Source: SZUA-442 sp035461905
GTDB taxonomy: Bacteria; Actinomycetota; Acidimicrobiia; Spongiisociales; UBA5794
NCBI GenBank assembly: GCA_035461905.1
Contig: DATHUV010000139.1
Coordinates: 1 to 28,835, forward strand
Reading direction: 5' to 3'
Length of the DNA stretch: 28,835 nt
The notes below the pieces were generated by a model. That model had not been told where the DNA came from and did no database searches. It saw only the letters and a program-made list of their open reading frames with translations. The translations under genes and the position numbers were made by a program. This document shows positions 15,478 to 23,395 of this stretch, in pieces. Each line of letters opens with the position of its first letter. Positions within the stretch are counted from its first letter, which is position 1.

Positions 15478-15962
15478 GCCACGTCCTGTCGGTGACGGTG
15501 GAGAACAAGCCGGGCGTGCTTGCCCGCATCTCATCGATGTTCGCGAGGAGGGACTTCAACATCCACTCGCTCGCTGTCGGTCCGACGGAGGACCCGACAC
15601 GATCACGCATCACGATGGTCGTCGACGCCCCCGAGGTCGAGCAGATCGTCAAGCAGCTCTACAAGCTCGTGCACACGATCAAGGTGACCGAACACCTTCC
15701 GGGCGAGGCGATCGAGCGCGAAATCATGCTCGTGCGCGTCAACGCTGACACGGCGCGGCGAAGCGAGATCCTCGAGGCTGCGAACATCTTCGAAGCAAAG
15801 GCTGTCGACGTGGGGGCGACGACGATCGCATTCGAGGTCGTCGGGGAACCCAGCAGGCTTGCCGACTTCCTCGAGATCATGCGCACCTACGGGATCATCT
15901 CGCTTGTCAAGTCGGGCCGCATCGCCCTTGCAAAGGACGCAAAGGCCGGCGCCCGGAGGTAA
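15474..15962 (+). CDS. ilvN: Acetolactate synthase small (regulatory) subunit
   Basis: A 162-aa subunit that raises activity of IlvB and gives feedback inhibition, chiefly by valine. The N-terminal ACT domain begins SHVLSVTVENKPGVLARISSMFARRDFNIHSL, the standard ACT motif with the Asn-Lys-Pro-Gly-Val loop, and RITMVVD follows. A second alpha/beta half (about 85-162) is of the ALS_ss_C type (MLVRVNADTARRSEILEAANIF, then TYGIISLVKSGRIAL). Length is normal. The start overlaps the ilvB stop (ATGA), so translation is coupled and subunit ratio fixed. A short GC-rich inverted repeat (GGCGG-CA-CCGCC, 15964-15975) follows its stop. Confidence 0.96.
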   Translation: MSHVLSVTVENKPGVLARISSMFARRDFNIHSLAVGPTEDPTRSRITMVVDAPEVEQIVKQLYKLVHTIKVTEHLPGEAIEREIMLVRVNADTARRSEILEAANIFEAKAVDVGATTIAFEVVGEPSRLADFLEIMRTYGIISLVKSGRIALAKDAKAGARR

Positions 15963-15998
15963 GGGCGGCACCGCCACTTCACGAACTGGAGACACACG

Positions 15999-17009
15999 AT
16001 GAAGATGTACTACGAATCCGATGCCGATCCCGGCCTGATCACCCGCAGGAAGGTCGCCGTCCTCGGGTTCGGAAGCCAGGGACACGCCCACGCCCTCAAC
16101 CTCAAGGACTCCGGAGTAGACGTCGTCGTCGGACTCCGCGACGGTTCCTCCCGAGTCGGTCCTGCATCGGACGCCGGACTCAAGGTCGTCGAGCCTGAGG
16201 CCGCCGCCGAGTGGGCTGATGTCATCATGGTCCTCATCCCGGATCAGAACCAGCGCGACGTCTATGCGAGCCTCATCGCCCCACGGTTGTCCCCCGGCGA
16301 CGCCCTGCTCTTCGCACACGGGTTCTCCATCCACTTCGGATTCATCACCCCGCCCGTCGATGTGGACGTCGCGATGGTTGCGCCGAAGGGCCCGGGCCAC
16401 TTGGTTCGACGTCAGTTCGTCGATGGATCCGGCGTTCCAACGTTGGTAGCCGTCCATCAGGACGCGACCGGAGGCGCATTGCCGCTCTCGCTGTCATATG
16501 CCCACGCCATCGGCGGCACCCGCGCCGGAGTGATCGAGACCACGTTCCGGGACGAGACGGAGACAGACCTGTTCGGCGAACAGGCCATCCTGTGCGGCGG
16601 CGTCGATTCACTCATCCAGGCGGCTTTCGAGACGCTCACCGACGCCGGATACGCACCGGAGATGGCGTACTTCGAAGTCCTCCACGAGCTCAAGCTCATC
16701 GTCGACCTGCTCTTCGAGGGTGGAATCGAATGGATGCGGCACTCTGTGTCCGACACCGCGGAATACGGCGACATCACGCGGGGCCCGCGCATCGTGACGG
16801 ACACCACGAAGGCCGTGATGCGCTCGATCCTCACCGAAATCCAGGACGGATCATTCGCCCGCGAGTGGATGGCCGAGTACGAGGACGGTGCGCCAAGGCT
16901 CCTGGCGGCGAGGTCTGCCATCCATGACCACCCTGTCGAGGTCACGGGACGACGGCTGCGCGAGCTGATGACCTTCCTCGTTGCCAAGACACCGGCAGAC
17001 GACGTCTGA
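15999..17009 (+). CDS. ilvC: Ketol-acid reductoisomerase
   Basis: A 336-aa class I enzyme that isomerises and reduces acetohydroxy acids to dihydroxy acids with NADPH and Mg2+. What is seen: the Rossmann loop LGFGSQGHAHALNL (22-35), the cofactor-specificity loop GLRDGSS with Arg and Ser residues typical of NADPH use, MVAPKGPGHLVR (126-137), and the metal-binding C-terminal knotted domain with LFGEQAILCGG and EVLHELKLIVDLLFEGG. Length is typical for the short form. GGAG lies 7 nt before the ATG. It follows ilvN by 36 nt and precedes leuA by 25 nt in the same transcription unit. Confidence 0.96.
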   Translation: MKMYYESDADPGLITRRKVAVLGFGSQGHAHALNLKDSGVDVVVGLRDGSSRVGPASDAGLKVVEPEAAAEWADVIMVLIPDQNQRDVYASLIAPRLSPGDALLFAHGFSIHFGFITPPVDVDVAMVAPKGPGHLVRRQFVDGSGVPTLVAVHQDATGGALPLSLSYAHAIGGTRAGVIETTFRDETETDLFGEQAILCGGVDSLIQAAFETLTDAGYAPEMAYFEVLHELKLIVDLLFEGGIEWMRHSVSDTAEYGDITRGPRIVTDTTKAVMRSILTEIQDGSFAREWMAEYEDGAPRLLAARSAIHDHPVEVTGRRLRELMTFLVAKTPADDV

Positions 17010-17034
17010 ATACCCGACTCCGGAAAGGACGGCC

Positions 17035-18567
17035 ATGTCAGACCGACTGATCATCTTCGACACCACCCTGAGGGACGGGGAACAGGCTCCGGGGATCGCT
17101 CTGTCGCCCGAGGACAAGGTCGTGATCGCCAAACAGCTCGCAAAGCTCAGGGTCGATGTGATCGAGGCAGGCTTTGCGGCGTCGAGCGACGGTGACTTCG
17201 CCGCCGTCTCGAGGATCGCGGCCGAGGTCAGCGGGCCCGTGATCGCCTCCCTCGCCCGGACGCATCCCGACGACATCGATAGGGCCGCTGACGCACTCGC
17301 TGCTGCGGAGCGGAGGCGCATCCACGTCTTCGTATCCACCTCGCCGATCCACATGGACCAGATGCTCCGTATGACCCCAGCCGAGGTACTCGCGGCGGTC
17401 ACCGAGAGCGTCACCAGGGCGAAGCGATACGTCGACGACGTCGAGTTCTCCCCCCAGGATGCGACTCGATCGGACCCCGACTTCATCGTCGAGGTGTGCA
17501 GGGCAGCCGTGAAGGCTGGAGCGACGACGATCAATATTCCTGACACCGTCGGATACGCGATGCCAGAGGACTTCGTAGAGCTCCTCACCCGGGTCTATTC
17601 CGATGTTCGTGGGGGGAACGAGGATGTGATCATCTCGACCCACTGCCACAACGACCTCGGCCTCGCCGTTGCGAACTCGCTCTCGGCGATCCATGCGGGT
17701 GCCCGCCAGATCGAAGGTGCCATCAATGGCATCGGTGAGCGAGCAGGTAACACGTCAACCGAGGAGATCATCATGGCGGTCACGACGCGCCAGGACCACT
17801 TCGGGGTCGAGATCGGCGCTGACACGACCGAGATCTTCGAGACATCCCGGCTCGTCTCCAGCCTCACGGGGTATCCCGTCCAGTACAACAAGGCGGTCGT
17901 CGGACGGAACGCCTTCGCCCACGAGTCAGGGATCCATCAACAGGGCGTGCTCAGGAATCGAGAGACGTACGAAATCATGGATCCCGCCTCCGTGGGACAT
18001 GCATCGACGATCGTGCTCGGAAAGCACTCCGGTCGGGCGGCGTTCGCCGACGCCCTCCGAAAGCTCGGAATCGTCCTCGAGGACGAGGACTTCCAGCGGT
18101 CATTCCGGAGGTTCAAGGAACTCGCCGACCGCAAGGGCGAGATCTCCGAGGAGGGAATCCGGGCGATCGTCACGGCAGAAACCGATACGGACGTCGCAGC
18201 GATGAACCTCGTCGCCGTCCATGTGTCCGGCGGAACGACGGAGACGCCGATCGCCAGCGTGACGCTCGATCGCAACGGCGACGAGGTCGTTGCGACAGCT
18301 GAGGGAGACGGGATGGTGAACGCTGCGTTCGTCGCACTCCAGGACGCCTACGACATTCCTGCGACACTCGTCGACTATCGGGTCTCCCCTCTGACTGCGG
18401 GAGCCGACGCAATGGCGAAGGTCGACGTCATCATTCGGGTCGGACCGACCGCGTACTCGGGACGCGGCGTCTCCACCGATGTGGTCGAGGGCTCGGTCAG
18501 GGCAATCGTCTCCGCGCTGAACAAGGCCGCCATCGGTCGAACGCCGTTCGAGTCCGCACCGTCGTGA
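17035..18567 (+). CDS. leuA: 2-isopropylmalate synthase
   Basis: A 510-aa enzyme that condenses acetyl-CoA with 2-oxoisovalerate, the first committed step to leucine. What is seen: the TIM-barrel start FDTTLRDGEQAPG with metal Asp9 and Arg13-Asp14, STHCHNDLGLAVANSL with His203 and His205, and NGIGERAGNTSTEE (231-244), the DRE-TIM signature. A C-terminal region (about 385-510) is the leucine-sensing allosteric domain. The 510-aa size is that of the bacterial LeuA type rather than the long Mycobacterium type. ATG at 17035 is used because AAAGGA precedes it and homology begins there. It overlaps leuB by 4 nt (GTGA). Citramalate synthase is a less likely alternative. Confidence 0.92.
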   Translation: MSDRLIIFDTTLRDGEQAPGIALSPEDKVVIAKQLAKLRVDVIEAGFAASSDGDFAAVSRIAAEVSGPVIASLARTHPDDIDRAADALAAAERRRIHVFVSTSPIHMDQMLRMTPAEVLAAVTESVTRAKRYVDDVEFSPQDATRSDPDFIVEVCRAAVKAGATTINIPDTVGYAMPEDFVELLTRVYSDVRGGNEDVIISTHCHNDLGLAVANSLSAIHAGARQIEGAINGIGERAGNTSTEEIIMAVTTRQDHFGVEIGADTTEIFETSRLVSSLTGYPVQYNKAVVGRNAFAHESGIHQQGVLRNRETYEIMDPASVGHASTIVLGKHSGRAAFADALRKLGIVLEDEDFQRSFRRFKELADRKGEISEEGIRAIVTAETDTDVAAMNLVAVHVSGGTTETPIASVTLDRNGDEVVATAEGDGMVNAAFVALQDAYDIPATLVDYRVSPLTAGADAMAKVDVIIRVGPTAYSGRGVSTDVVEGSVRAIVSALNKAAIGRTPFESAPS

Positions 18568-19628
18568 AAGCGAACGTCGTCCTCCTTCCCGGAGACGGGA
18601 TCGGTCCCGAAGTCGTGGGCGCCGCCGCACAGGTGCTCGAGCGTGTGGCCGACATCCATGGGCATCGCTTCGAGACCACCGAACACCTCATCGGAGGGTG
18701 TGCAATCGATGCGACCGGTGAGCCGCTTCCCGAGGCGACCCTCGAGGCTGCCAAGGACGCGGACGCGATCCTCCTCGGTGCCGTCGGAGGGCCGAAATGG
18801 AGTGACCCACACGCATCGACGAGACCCGAGCAGGGCCTGCTCGCCATTCGCAGCGAACTAGGCCTGTTCGCGAACGTTCGCCCGATCGTCGCCCACGACC
18901 AACTCCTCGATGCCTCGCCGCTGCGTCGCGACCTCATCGAAGGCGTCGACATCGTGTTCTACCGGGAGCTGACCGGTGGCATCTACTTCGGAGGTTCAAC
19001 GACCTCCGACGACGGAACGGAGGTCGCAGACCACATGCGGTACTCCGTCGGCGAGATCGAGCGCATCGTTCGGCTTGCGGGGGACGCGGCACGGATGCGA
19101 CGCGGCAAGGTGACCTCCGTCGACAAGGCGAACGTGCTCGCGGTGTCACGGTTGTGGCGCCGCACGGCCGACCGGATCATGGCCGACGAGTACCCGGACG
19201 TCGAGTTCGAGAATCAACTGGTCGATGCGATGGCGATGCATCTGATCTCCAGGCCCAGGGATTTCGACGTCATCGTGACGGGCAACCTGTTCGGTGACAT
19301 CCTCTCCGACGAGGCATCCATGATCCCCGGCTCACTCGGTCTCCTTCCGAGCGCATCCATCGGATCGAGCGGCCCCGGTCTCTATGAGCCGATCCACGGA
19401 TCGGCTCCGGATATCGCAGGGACGGGGACCGCCAACCCGCTCGCGATGATCCTGTCGGCTGCGATGGCACTCCGACACTCCCTCGGCCTCCCGCAAGAAG
19501 CGGCCTCGGTCGAGCTTGCCGTCTCGCGTGCGCTCGACGACGGTGTCCGCACGCCCGACATCGCGTTCGGAGGACCGACAGCGGACACGGCGACAATGAC
19601 GGCAGCGGTGATCAGCCACCTCGGCTGA
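18564..19628 (+). CDS. leuB: 3-isopropylmalate dehydrogenase
   Basis: A 354-aa NAD-dependent oxidative decarboxylase acting on 3-isopropylmalate in leucine synthesis. What is seen: VVLLPGDGIGPEV at the N-terminus, GAVGGPKW (70-77), RELTGGIYFG, and the signature region TGNLFGDILSDEASMIPGSLGLLPSASIG followed by EPIHGSAPDIAGTGTANP, all standard LeuB motifs. It begins with GTG whose last two bases are in the leuA stop (GTGA). leuC and leuD, needed for the isomerase step between LeuA and LeuB, are not in this window. It is the last gene before a 32-nt gap and the gnd promoter. Confidence 0.95.
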   Translation: MKANVVLLPGDGIGPEVVGAAAQVLERVADIHGHRFETTEHLIGGCAIDATGEPLPEATLEAAKDADAILLGAVGGPKWSDPHASTRPEQGLLAIRSELGLFANVRPIVAHDQLLDASPLRRDLIEGVDIVFYRELTGGIYFGGSTTSDDGTEVADHMRYSVGEIERIVRLAGDAARMRRGKVTSVDKANVLAVSRLWRRTADRIMADEYPDVEFENQLVDAMAMHLISRPRDFDVIVTGNLFGDILSDEASMIPGSLGLLPSASIGSSGPGLYEPIHGSAPDIAGTGTANPLAMILSAAMALRHSLGLPQEAASVELAVSRALDDGVRTPDIAFGGPTADTATMTAAVISHLG

Positions 19629-19647
19629 GTGCGCCCTCACCGTGGGG

Positions 19648-19653
19648 TACGCT
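19648..19653 (+). promoter_or_regulatory. Putative leaderless -10 element for gnd
   Basis: TACGCT lies 7 nt before the ATG at 19661, with no Shine-Dalgarno. It would let gnd be expressed apart from the attenuated ilv-leu genes. Confidence 0.5.
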
Positions 19654-19660
19654 GCCACGG

Positions 19661-21127
19661 ATGAACGGACAACCTCCCTCGGCAGAGCCGAGCGACATCG
19701 GAATGATCGGTCTTGCGGTCATGGGTCAGAACCTCGTCGAGAACATGCTCGACCACGGCTGGCGGGTGTCGGTATTCAACCGGACAACAGAGAGGACGAT
19801 CGAGTTCGTCGACCGCGCCGCACACGACCACCTCACAGGCTGGACTGACCTCCCCTCATTCGTTGCCTCGATCGGCCGACCGAGGCGCATCATGATGATG
19901 ATCAAGGCGGGCGATCCGGTCGATGCGCAGATCGACGCGCTCGTGCCACTACTCGACCCCGGTGACGTCGTCATCGACGGCGGCAATTCGCTGTACACCG
20001 ACAGCGCGAGGCGATGCGAGCGTCTCGGCGCAGTGGGCATCCACTTCGTGGGCGCGGGGATCAGCGGCGGCGAGGACGGAGCGAGGCTCGGGCCCTCCAT
20101 CATGCCGGGGGGCGATCCAAAGGCATGGCCGCTCGTGGAGGACATCCTCACCTCGATCGCGGCGCGGTCCAACGGCGAACCGATGGCTGCATGGCTCGGC
20201 CCCGGAGGAGCAGGACACTTTGTGAAGATGGTGCACAACGGCATCGAGTACGGCGACATGCAGGTCATCGCGGAGTCGTACGACATCATGCGGCGGGGGC
20301 TCGGCATGACCGCAGGCGAGCAGCAGAAGCACTTCGTGACGTGGAATGAGGGCAAGCTCGACTCGTACCTCATCGAGATCACCGCCGATATCGTCGGGCA
20401 CACAGACGAAGACGGCGTCGCGACACTCGATCGCATCCTCGACGCGGCAGGCCAGAAGGGAACGGGGAAGTGGACCGTGGAGGCTTCCCTCACCCACTCG
20501 GTTCCCGTCACGCTCGTCGGCGAGTCCGTGTACGCCCGCATGGTGTCCGCTCTCGTCGATGAACGGACGCAGGCGAGCTCGCGCCTCACGGACGGTGCGA
20601 CGGCGATCTCCGATCCTCCCGAGTCGGTCATCGACGACATCCACGATGCCCTCTACGGATCGAAGATCATCTCCTATGCCCAGGGGTTCATGCTGCTCTC
20701 GGCAGCGAGCACGGCGTATGGTTGGGGGCTCGCACCCGGAACGGTCGCAGGGTTGTGGCGTGCAGGATGCATCATCCGGTCACGGTTCCTCGATGACATC
20801 ACGAACGCATGCAGGGCGGACCCGTCGCTGCCGAACCTCCTCGTGAGCCCGTTCTTCGCCGGCGAGATCGCCCAAGTGCTCCCCGGTTGGCGTCGTACCG
20901 TCGCTCGGGCGGCCCTTGCGGGGATTCCGACTCCCGCATACGCGTCCGCGCTGTCGTTCTACGATGCATACCGATCCGAGAGGCTCCCCGCGAACCTCAT
21001 CCAGGCCCAACGCGACTACTTCGGTGCCCACACATACGAGCGGATCGACCGACCTCGTGGCGAGTGGTTCCACACGAACTGGACAGGGACGGGCGGGACC
21101 ACCACCTCCGAGCAGTACTCCGCATGA
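19661..21127 (+). CDS. gnd: 6-phosphogluconate dehydrogenase (decarboxylating)
   Basis: A 488-aa enzyme of the oxidative pentose phosphate pathway that makes ribulose 5-phosphate, CO2 and NADPH. What is seen: IGMIGLAVMGQNLVENML (Rossmann loop), FNRTTERT (Asn-Arg-Thr, the NADP-phosphate contact), GAGISGGEDGARLGPSIMPGG, and GGAGHFVKMVHNGIEYGDMQ with the catalytic Lys and the substrate-binding Asn/Glu. The long all-helical C-terminal domain and full length point to the standard NADP-dependent dimeric type rather than the short ~300-aa form. It is preceded by a leaderless-type promoter and overlaps the next gene by 4 nt (ATGA). Its NADPH links it to ilvC and to the downstream transhydrogenase. 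Confidence 0.96.
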   Translation: MNGQPPSAEPSDIGMIGLAVMGQNLVENMLDHGWRVSVFNRTTERTIEFVDRAAHDHLTGWTDLPSFVASIGRPRRIMMMIKAGDPVDAQIDALVPLLDPGDVVIDGGNSLYTDSARRCERLGAVGIHFVGAGISGGEDGARLGPSIMPGGDPKAWPLVEDILTSIAARSNGEPMAAWLGPGGAGHFVKMVHNGIEYGDMQVIAESYDIMRRGLGMTAGEQQKHFVTWNEGKLDSYLIEITADIVGHTDEDGVATLDRILDAAGQKGTGKWTVEASLTHSVPVTLVGESVYARMVSALVDERTQASSRLTDGATAISDPPESVIDDIHDALYGSKIISYAQGFMLLSAASTAYGWGLAPGTVAGLWRAGCIIRSRFLDDITNACRADPSLPNLLVSPFFAGEIAQVLPGWRRTVARAALAGIPTPAYASALSFYDAYRSERLPANLIQAQRDYFGAHTYERIDRPRGEWFHTNWTGTGGTTTSEQYSA

Positions 21128-21987
21128 CAGTGTGGCCACAGGCGATGCCTGCCCTGATCACGCCGTTCACACCTGACGGATCACTCGACGTCGAGGGGCA
21201 CGAGCAGAACATCGCGAAGATGGTCGAACTGGGCGCCCTCGGCGTCCTCATCGCAGGGTCGACGGGCGAGGGACCGTACCTCGATCCCGGGGAACGAGGC
21301 GCACTCGTGAGGCACGCACAACAGGTCGCACCCGGTCTCGTGCTGTTGTGCGGGGTGTTCGCGGAGTCCCTGCGTCAGGCGGTGCGACAGGTCGAGGAAG
21401 CTGCGGCGGCCGGAGCCGACGCCGCTTTGGTCGTGACGCCCACGACTCTCGTGCGGGGCAGGGGCAGGTCCGTCGAGGCGTTCTATCAGGATCTCGCCGA
21501 CACATCCGCTCTGCCCATCCTCCTCTACTCCGTTCCCAGGGTCACAGGATGGGAGCTGCCCACGGAGTCGGTAGCCAGGCTCGCACTCCACCCTTCGATC
21601 ATCGGAATGAAGGATTCCGGAGGCGACCCGACTCGCCTCTCTGCACTCGCGGATGCGATCGATGAAGGGTTCATCACCTACGTGGGTGCGTCGCCTGCAA
21701 TCCTCGAGAGTCATCGGCGCGGCGTCCACGGCGCAATCACGGCGAGCGCCAACTACGCCCTGGCGGATGTCGTCGCTGCCGTCGGAGGGGACGGGCACGC
21801 CCAAGAACGCCTCGACAAGCTCACCACGGTCATCGAGGAACACGGCGTGGCAGGCACGAAGTTCGCAGCTGGCCTCTGCGGCCTCACGAGCGGTTCACCC
21901 CGACGCCCGCTGGCCAACCTCGCTCAGGATGCCGCCGACCGGGTGACCGAGGCAATTCGATCGACGGGACCCGTTTCCGCTCAGTGA
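21124..21987 (+). CDS. DHDPS-family aldolase, 4-hydroxy-2-oxoglutarate aldolase-like
   Basis: A 287-aa Schiff-base (class I) aldolase of the DapA/NAL/HOGA superfamily. What is seen: Thr47 in GSTGE, the Tyr in LLYSVP (Tyr135), and the Schiff-base Lys163 in IIGMKDSGGD. YSVP..TG.ELP....V..L..HP.IIGMKDSGGD..R matches the eukaryotic HOGA1 text better than DapA. The Arg of DapA's YNVPxRT, which binds aspartate semialdehyde, is not at that position (YSVPRVTG), so true DapA is unlikely. The second Tyr of the DapA proton relay is also missing: TPTTLVRGR in place of TPYY. The start overlaps gnd (ATGA), suggesting a sugar-acid or hydroxy-oxoacid role. KDG aldolase is the other reading. Confidence 0.85.
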   Translation: MTVWPQAMPALITPFTPDGSLDVEGHEQNIAKMVELGALGVLIAGSTGEGPYLDPGERGALVRHAQQVAPGLVLLCGVFAESLRQAVRQVEEAAAAGADAALVVTPTTLVRGRGRSVEAFYQDLADTSALPILLYSVPRVTGWELPTESVARLALHPSIIGMKDSGGDPTRLSALADAIDEGFITYVGASPAILESHRRGVHGAITASANYALADVVAAVGGDGHAQERLDKLTTVIEEHGVAGTKFAAGLCGLTSGSPRRPLANLAQDAADRVTEAIRSTGPVSAQ

Positions 21988-21999
21988 CGGCAACATGAT

Positions 22000-22005
22000 T
22001 ACCTT
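22000..22005 (+). promoter_or_regulatory. Putative leaderless -10 element for pntAA
   Basis: TACCTT lies 8 nt before the ATG at 22014 in a 26-nt gap. It is weaker than the other examples because of the 8-nt spacing. Confidence 0.4.
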
Positions 22006-22013
22006 GGTGCCTG

Positions 22014-23102
22014 ATGCGCCTGGGAATCAGATCCGAACGATCCGACACCGAACACCGCGTCGCAGCGACACCCGCCTCGGTGGCGTCCCTCGCGGACCTC
22101 GGATTCGAGGTCGTCATCGAGTCGGGCGCAGGCGCCGATGCCGGTGCGAGCGATGAGGCGTACGCGGATGCCGGAGCCCAGGTCGTACCGTCGATGACCG
22201 CGGGCACCCGGGTCGATGTGCTGCTGACCGTCAACCCGCCATTCGAAGGGAACTCCGACGTCGTGGCAGATGGCGGGGCGATCGTCGGCTTCCTCGAACC
22301 CGGATTGCACGCCGATGCGGTTGCAACCCTGGCAAAGCGCGGCGTTAGGTGCATCGCGATCGAGAACCTCCCGAGATCGACGCTCGCGCAATCGATGGAT
22401 GCCCTCTCGTCGCAGGCCACGGCAGCGGGGTATGCGGCCGTCCTTCTCGGAGCGACCACGATGCCGAAGTTCCTGCCGATGTTGGTCACGGCGGCAGGCA
22501 CGGTCCCTCCCGCGAGGGTCCTCATCCTCGGTGTCGGTGTTGCCGGGCTCCAAGCGATCGCAACCGCCCGCCGCCTCGGTGGGGTCGTCCACGCCTACGA
22601 CATTCGCCCCGAAACACGCGAGCAGGTCGAGAGCCTCGGCGCGAAGTTCGTCGACGCACCCACACAGGAAATGGATGAGGGCGGCTACGCGCGGGCAGTG
22701 GATGACGACGTTGCCATGCGCCAACGTGAGGTCCTCACCGCTGTGGTGGCGGAGAGCGACCTCATCATCACCACCGCACAGGTTCCGGGAAGGCGTGCAC
22801 CCCGCCTCGTGGACGAGGCGATGGTCGAACTCATGCGCCCGGGCTCCGTCATCATCGACATGGCTGCGTCCTCAGGGGGGAACGTGGCCGGATCACGACC
22901 CGACGAGCGAGTGGAGATCGGCGGTGTGACCATCCTCGGCCCCACGGACCTCGCTTCGAGGGTCGCAGCAGATGCAAGCCGCATGTACGCACGCAACCTC
23001 CTCGAGGTCGTGACGCGCATGGTGACCGATGGCGAGCTCTCGGTCGATCCTGAGGATCCCGTCATCGGACCGGCTCTGATCGCTATCGGGGATGCGCCGT
23101 GA
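22014..23102 (+). CDS. pntAA: NAD(P) transhydrogenase, alpha subunit part 1 (NAD-binding domain I)
   Basis: A 362-aa soluble subunit that binds NAD(H) in the proton-translocating transhydrogenase. What is seen: the alanine-dehydrogenase-like N-terminus (RSERSDTEHRVAATPASV), MDALSSQATAAGYAAV (RQD-loop-type helix region), the dinucleotide fold VLILGVGVAGLQAIATARRLGGVVHAYDIRPETREQVESLGA, and SSGGNVAGSRPDE. It works with the membrane subunits encoded just downstream. It overlaps pntAB (GTGA). The split into three genes is common in bacteria outside enterobacteria. Alanine dehydrogenase is rejected because the next two genes are clearly PntAB and PntB. Confidence 0.94.
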   Translation: MRLGIRSERSDTEHRVAATPASVASLADLGFEVVIESGAGADAGASDEAYADAGAQVVPSMTAGTRVDVLLTVNPPFEGNSDVVADGGAIVGFLEPGLHADAVATLAKRGVRCIAIENLPRSTLAQSMDALSSQATAAGYAAVLLGATTMPKFLPMLVTAAGTVPPARVLILGVGVAGLQAIATARRLGGVVHAYDIRPETREQVESLGAKFVDAPTQEMDEGGYARAVDDDVAMRQREVLTAVVAESDLIITTAQVPGRRAPRLVDEAMVELMRPGSVIIDMAASSGGNVAGSRPDERVEIGGVTILGPTDLASRVAADASRMYARNLLEVVTRMVTDGELSVDPEDPVIGPALIAIGDAP

Positions 23103-23395
23103 GCGATGCCTTCATCTCGGGAATCGTCGTGTTCGTCCTCGCCGCGTTCGTCGGCTTCGAGGTCATTCGGCGCGTCCCGGCGACCCTGCACACGCCCCTC
23201 ATGTCCGGTGCGAATGCGATCTCCGGCATCACGATCGTCGGTGCGATCATCGCCGCTGCGATCGGATCGGGATGGGTCGCCGGGGTGCTCGGCTTCCTCG
23301 CGGTTGTGTTCGCGACGATCAACGTGGTAGGCGGATTCCTCGTGACGGACCGCATGCTCGAGATGTTCAAGAAGCTCCCCGGGCGGCCGCGATGA
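23099..23395 (+). CDS. pntAB: NAD(P) transhydrogenase, alpha subunit part 2 (membrane)
   Basis: A 98-aa membrane subunit. Three hydrophobic segments are visible (about 4-22, 40-60, 62-82): VVFVLAAFVGFEVIRRVP, then LHTPLMSGANAISGITIVGAIIAAAIG, and LGFLAVVFATINVVGGFLVTDRML. The HTPLMSGANAISG motif and the C-terminal VTDRMLEMFK are diagnostic of PntAB. It begins with GTG inside the pntAA stop and its stop overlaps the start of pntB (ATGA), giving three coupled genes. It forms part of the proton channel. Confidence 0.95.
   Translation: MSDAFISGIVVFVLAAFVGFEVIRRVPATLHTPLMSGANAISGITIVGAIIAAAIGSGWVAGVLGFLAVVFATINVVGGFLVTDRMLEMFKKLPGRPR

Noticed and set aside
14527..15534. Minus-strand open frame (335 aa) over ilvB
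   Set aside because: Shadow of ilvB; no recognisable domain and no start signals.
20809..21123. N-terminal extension of the aldolase frame inside gnd
   Set aside because: It reads through gnd coding sequence out of frame. The ATG at 21124 overlaps the gnd stop as ATGA and begins the aldolase fold.
21124..21987. Naming the aldolase dapA
   Set aside because: The Arg that binds aspartate semialdehyde and the second relay Tyr of DapA are not in place, and the text matches HOGA better.
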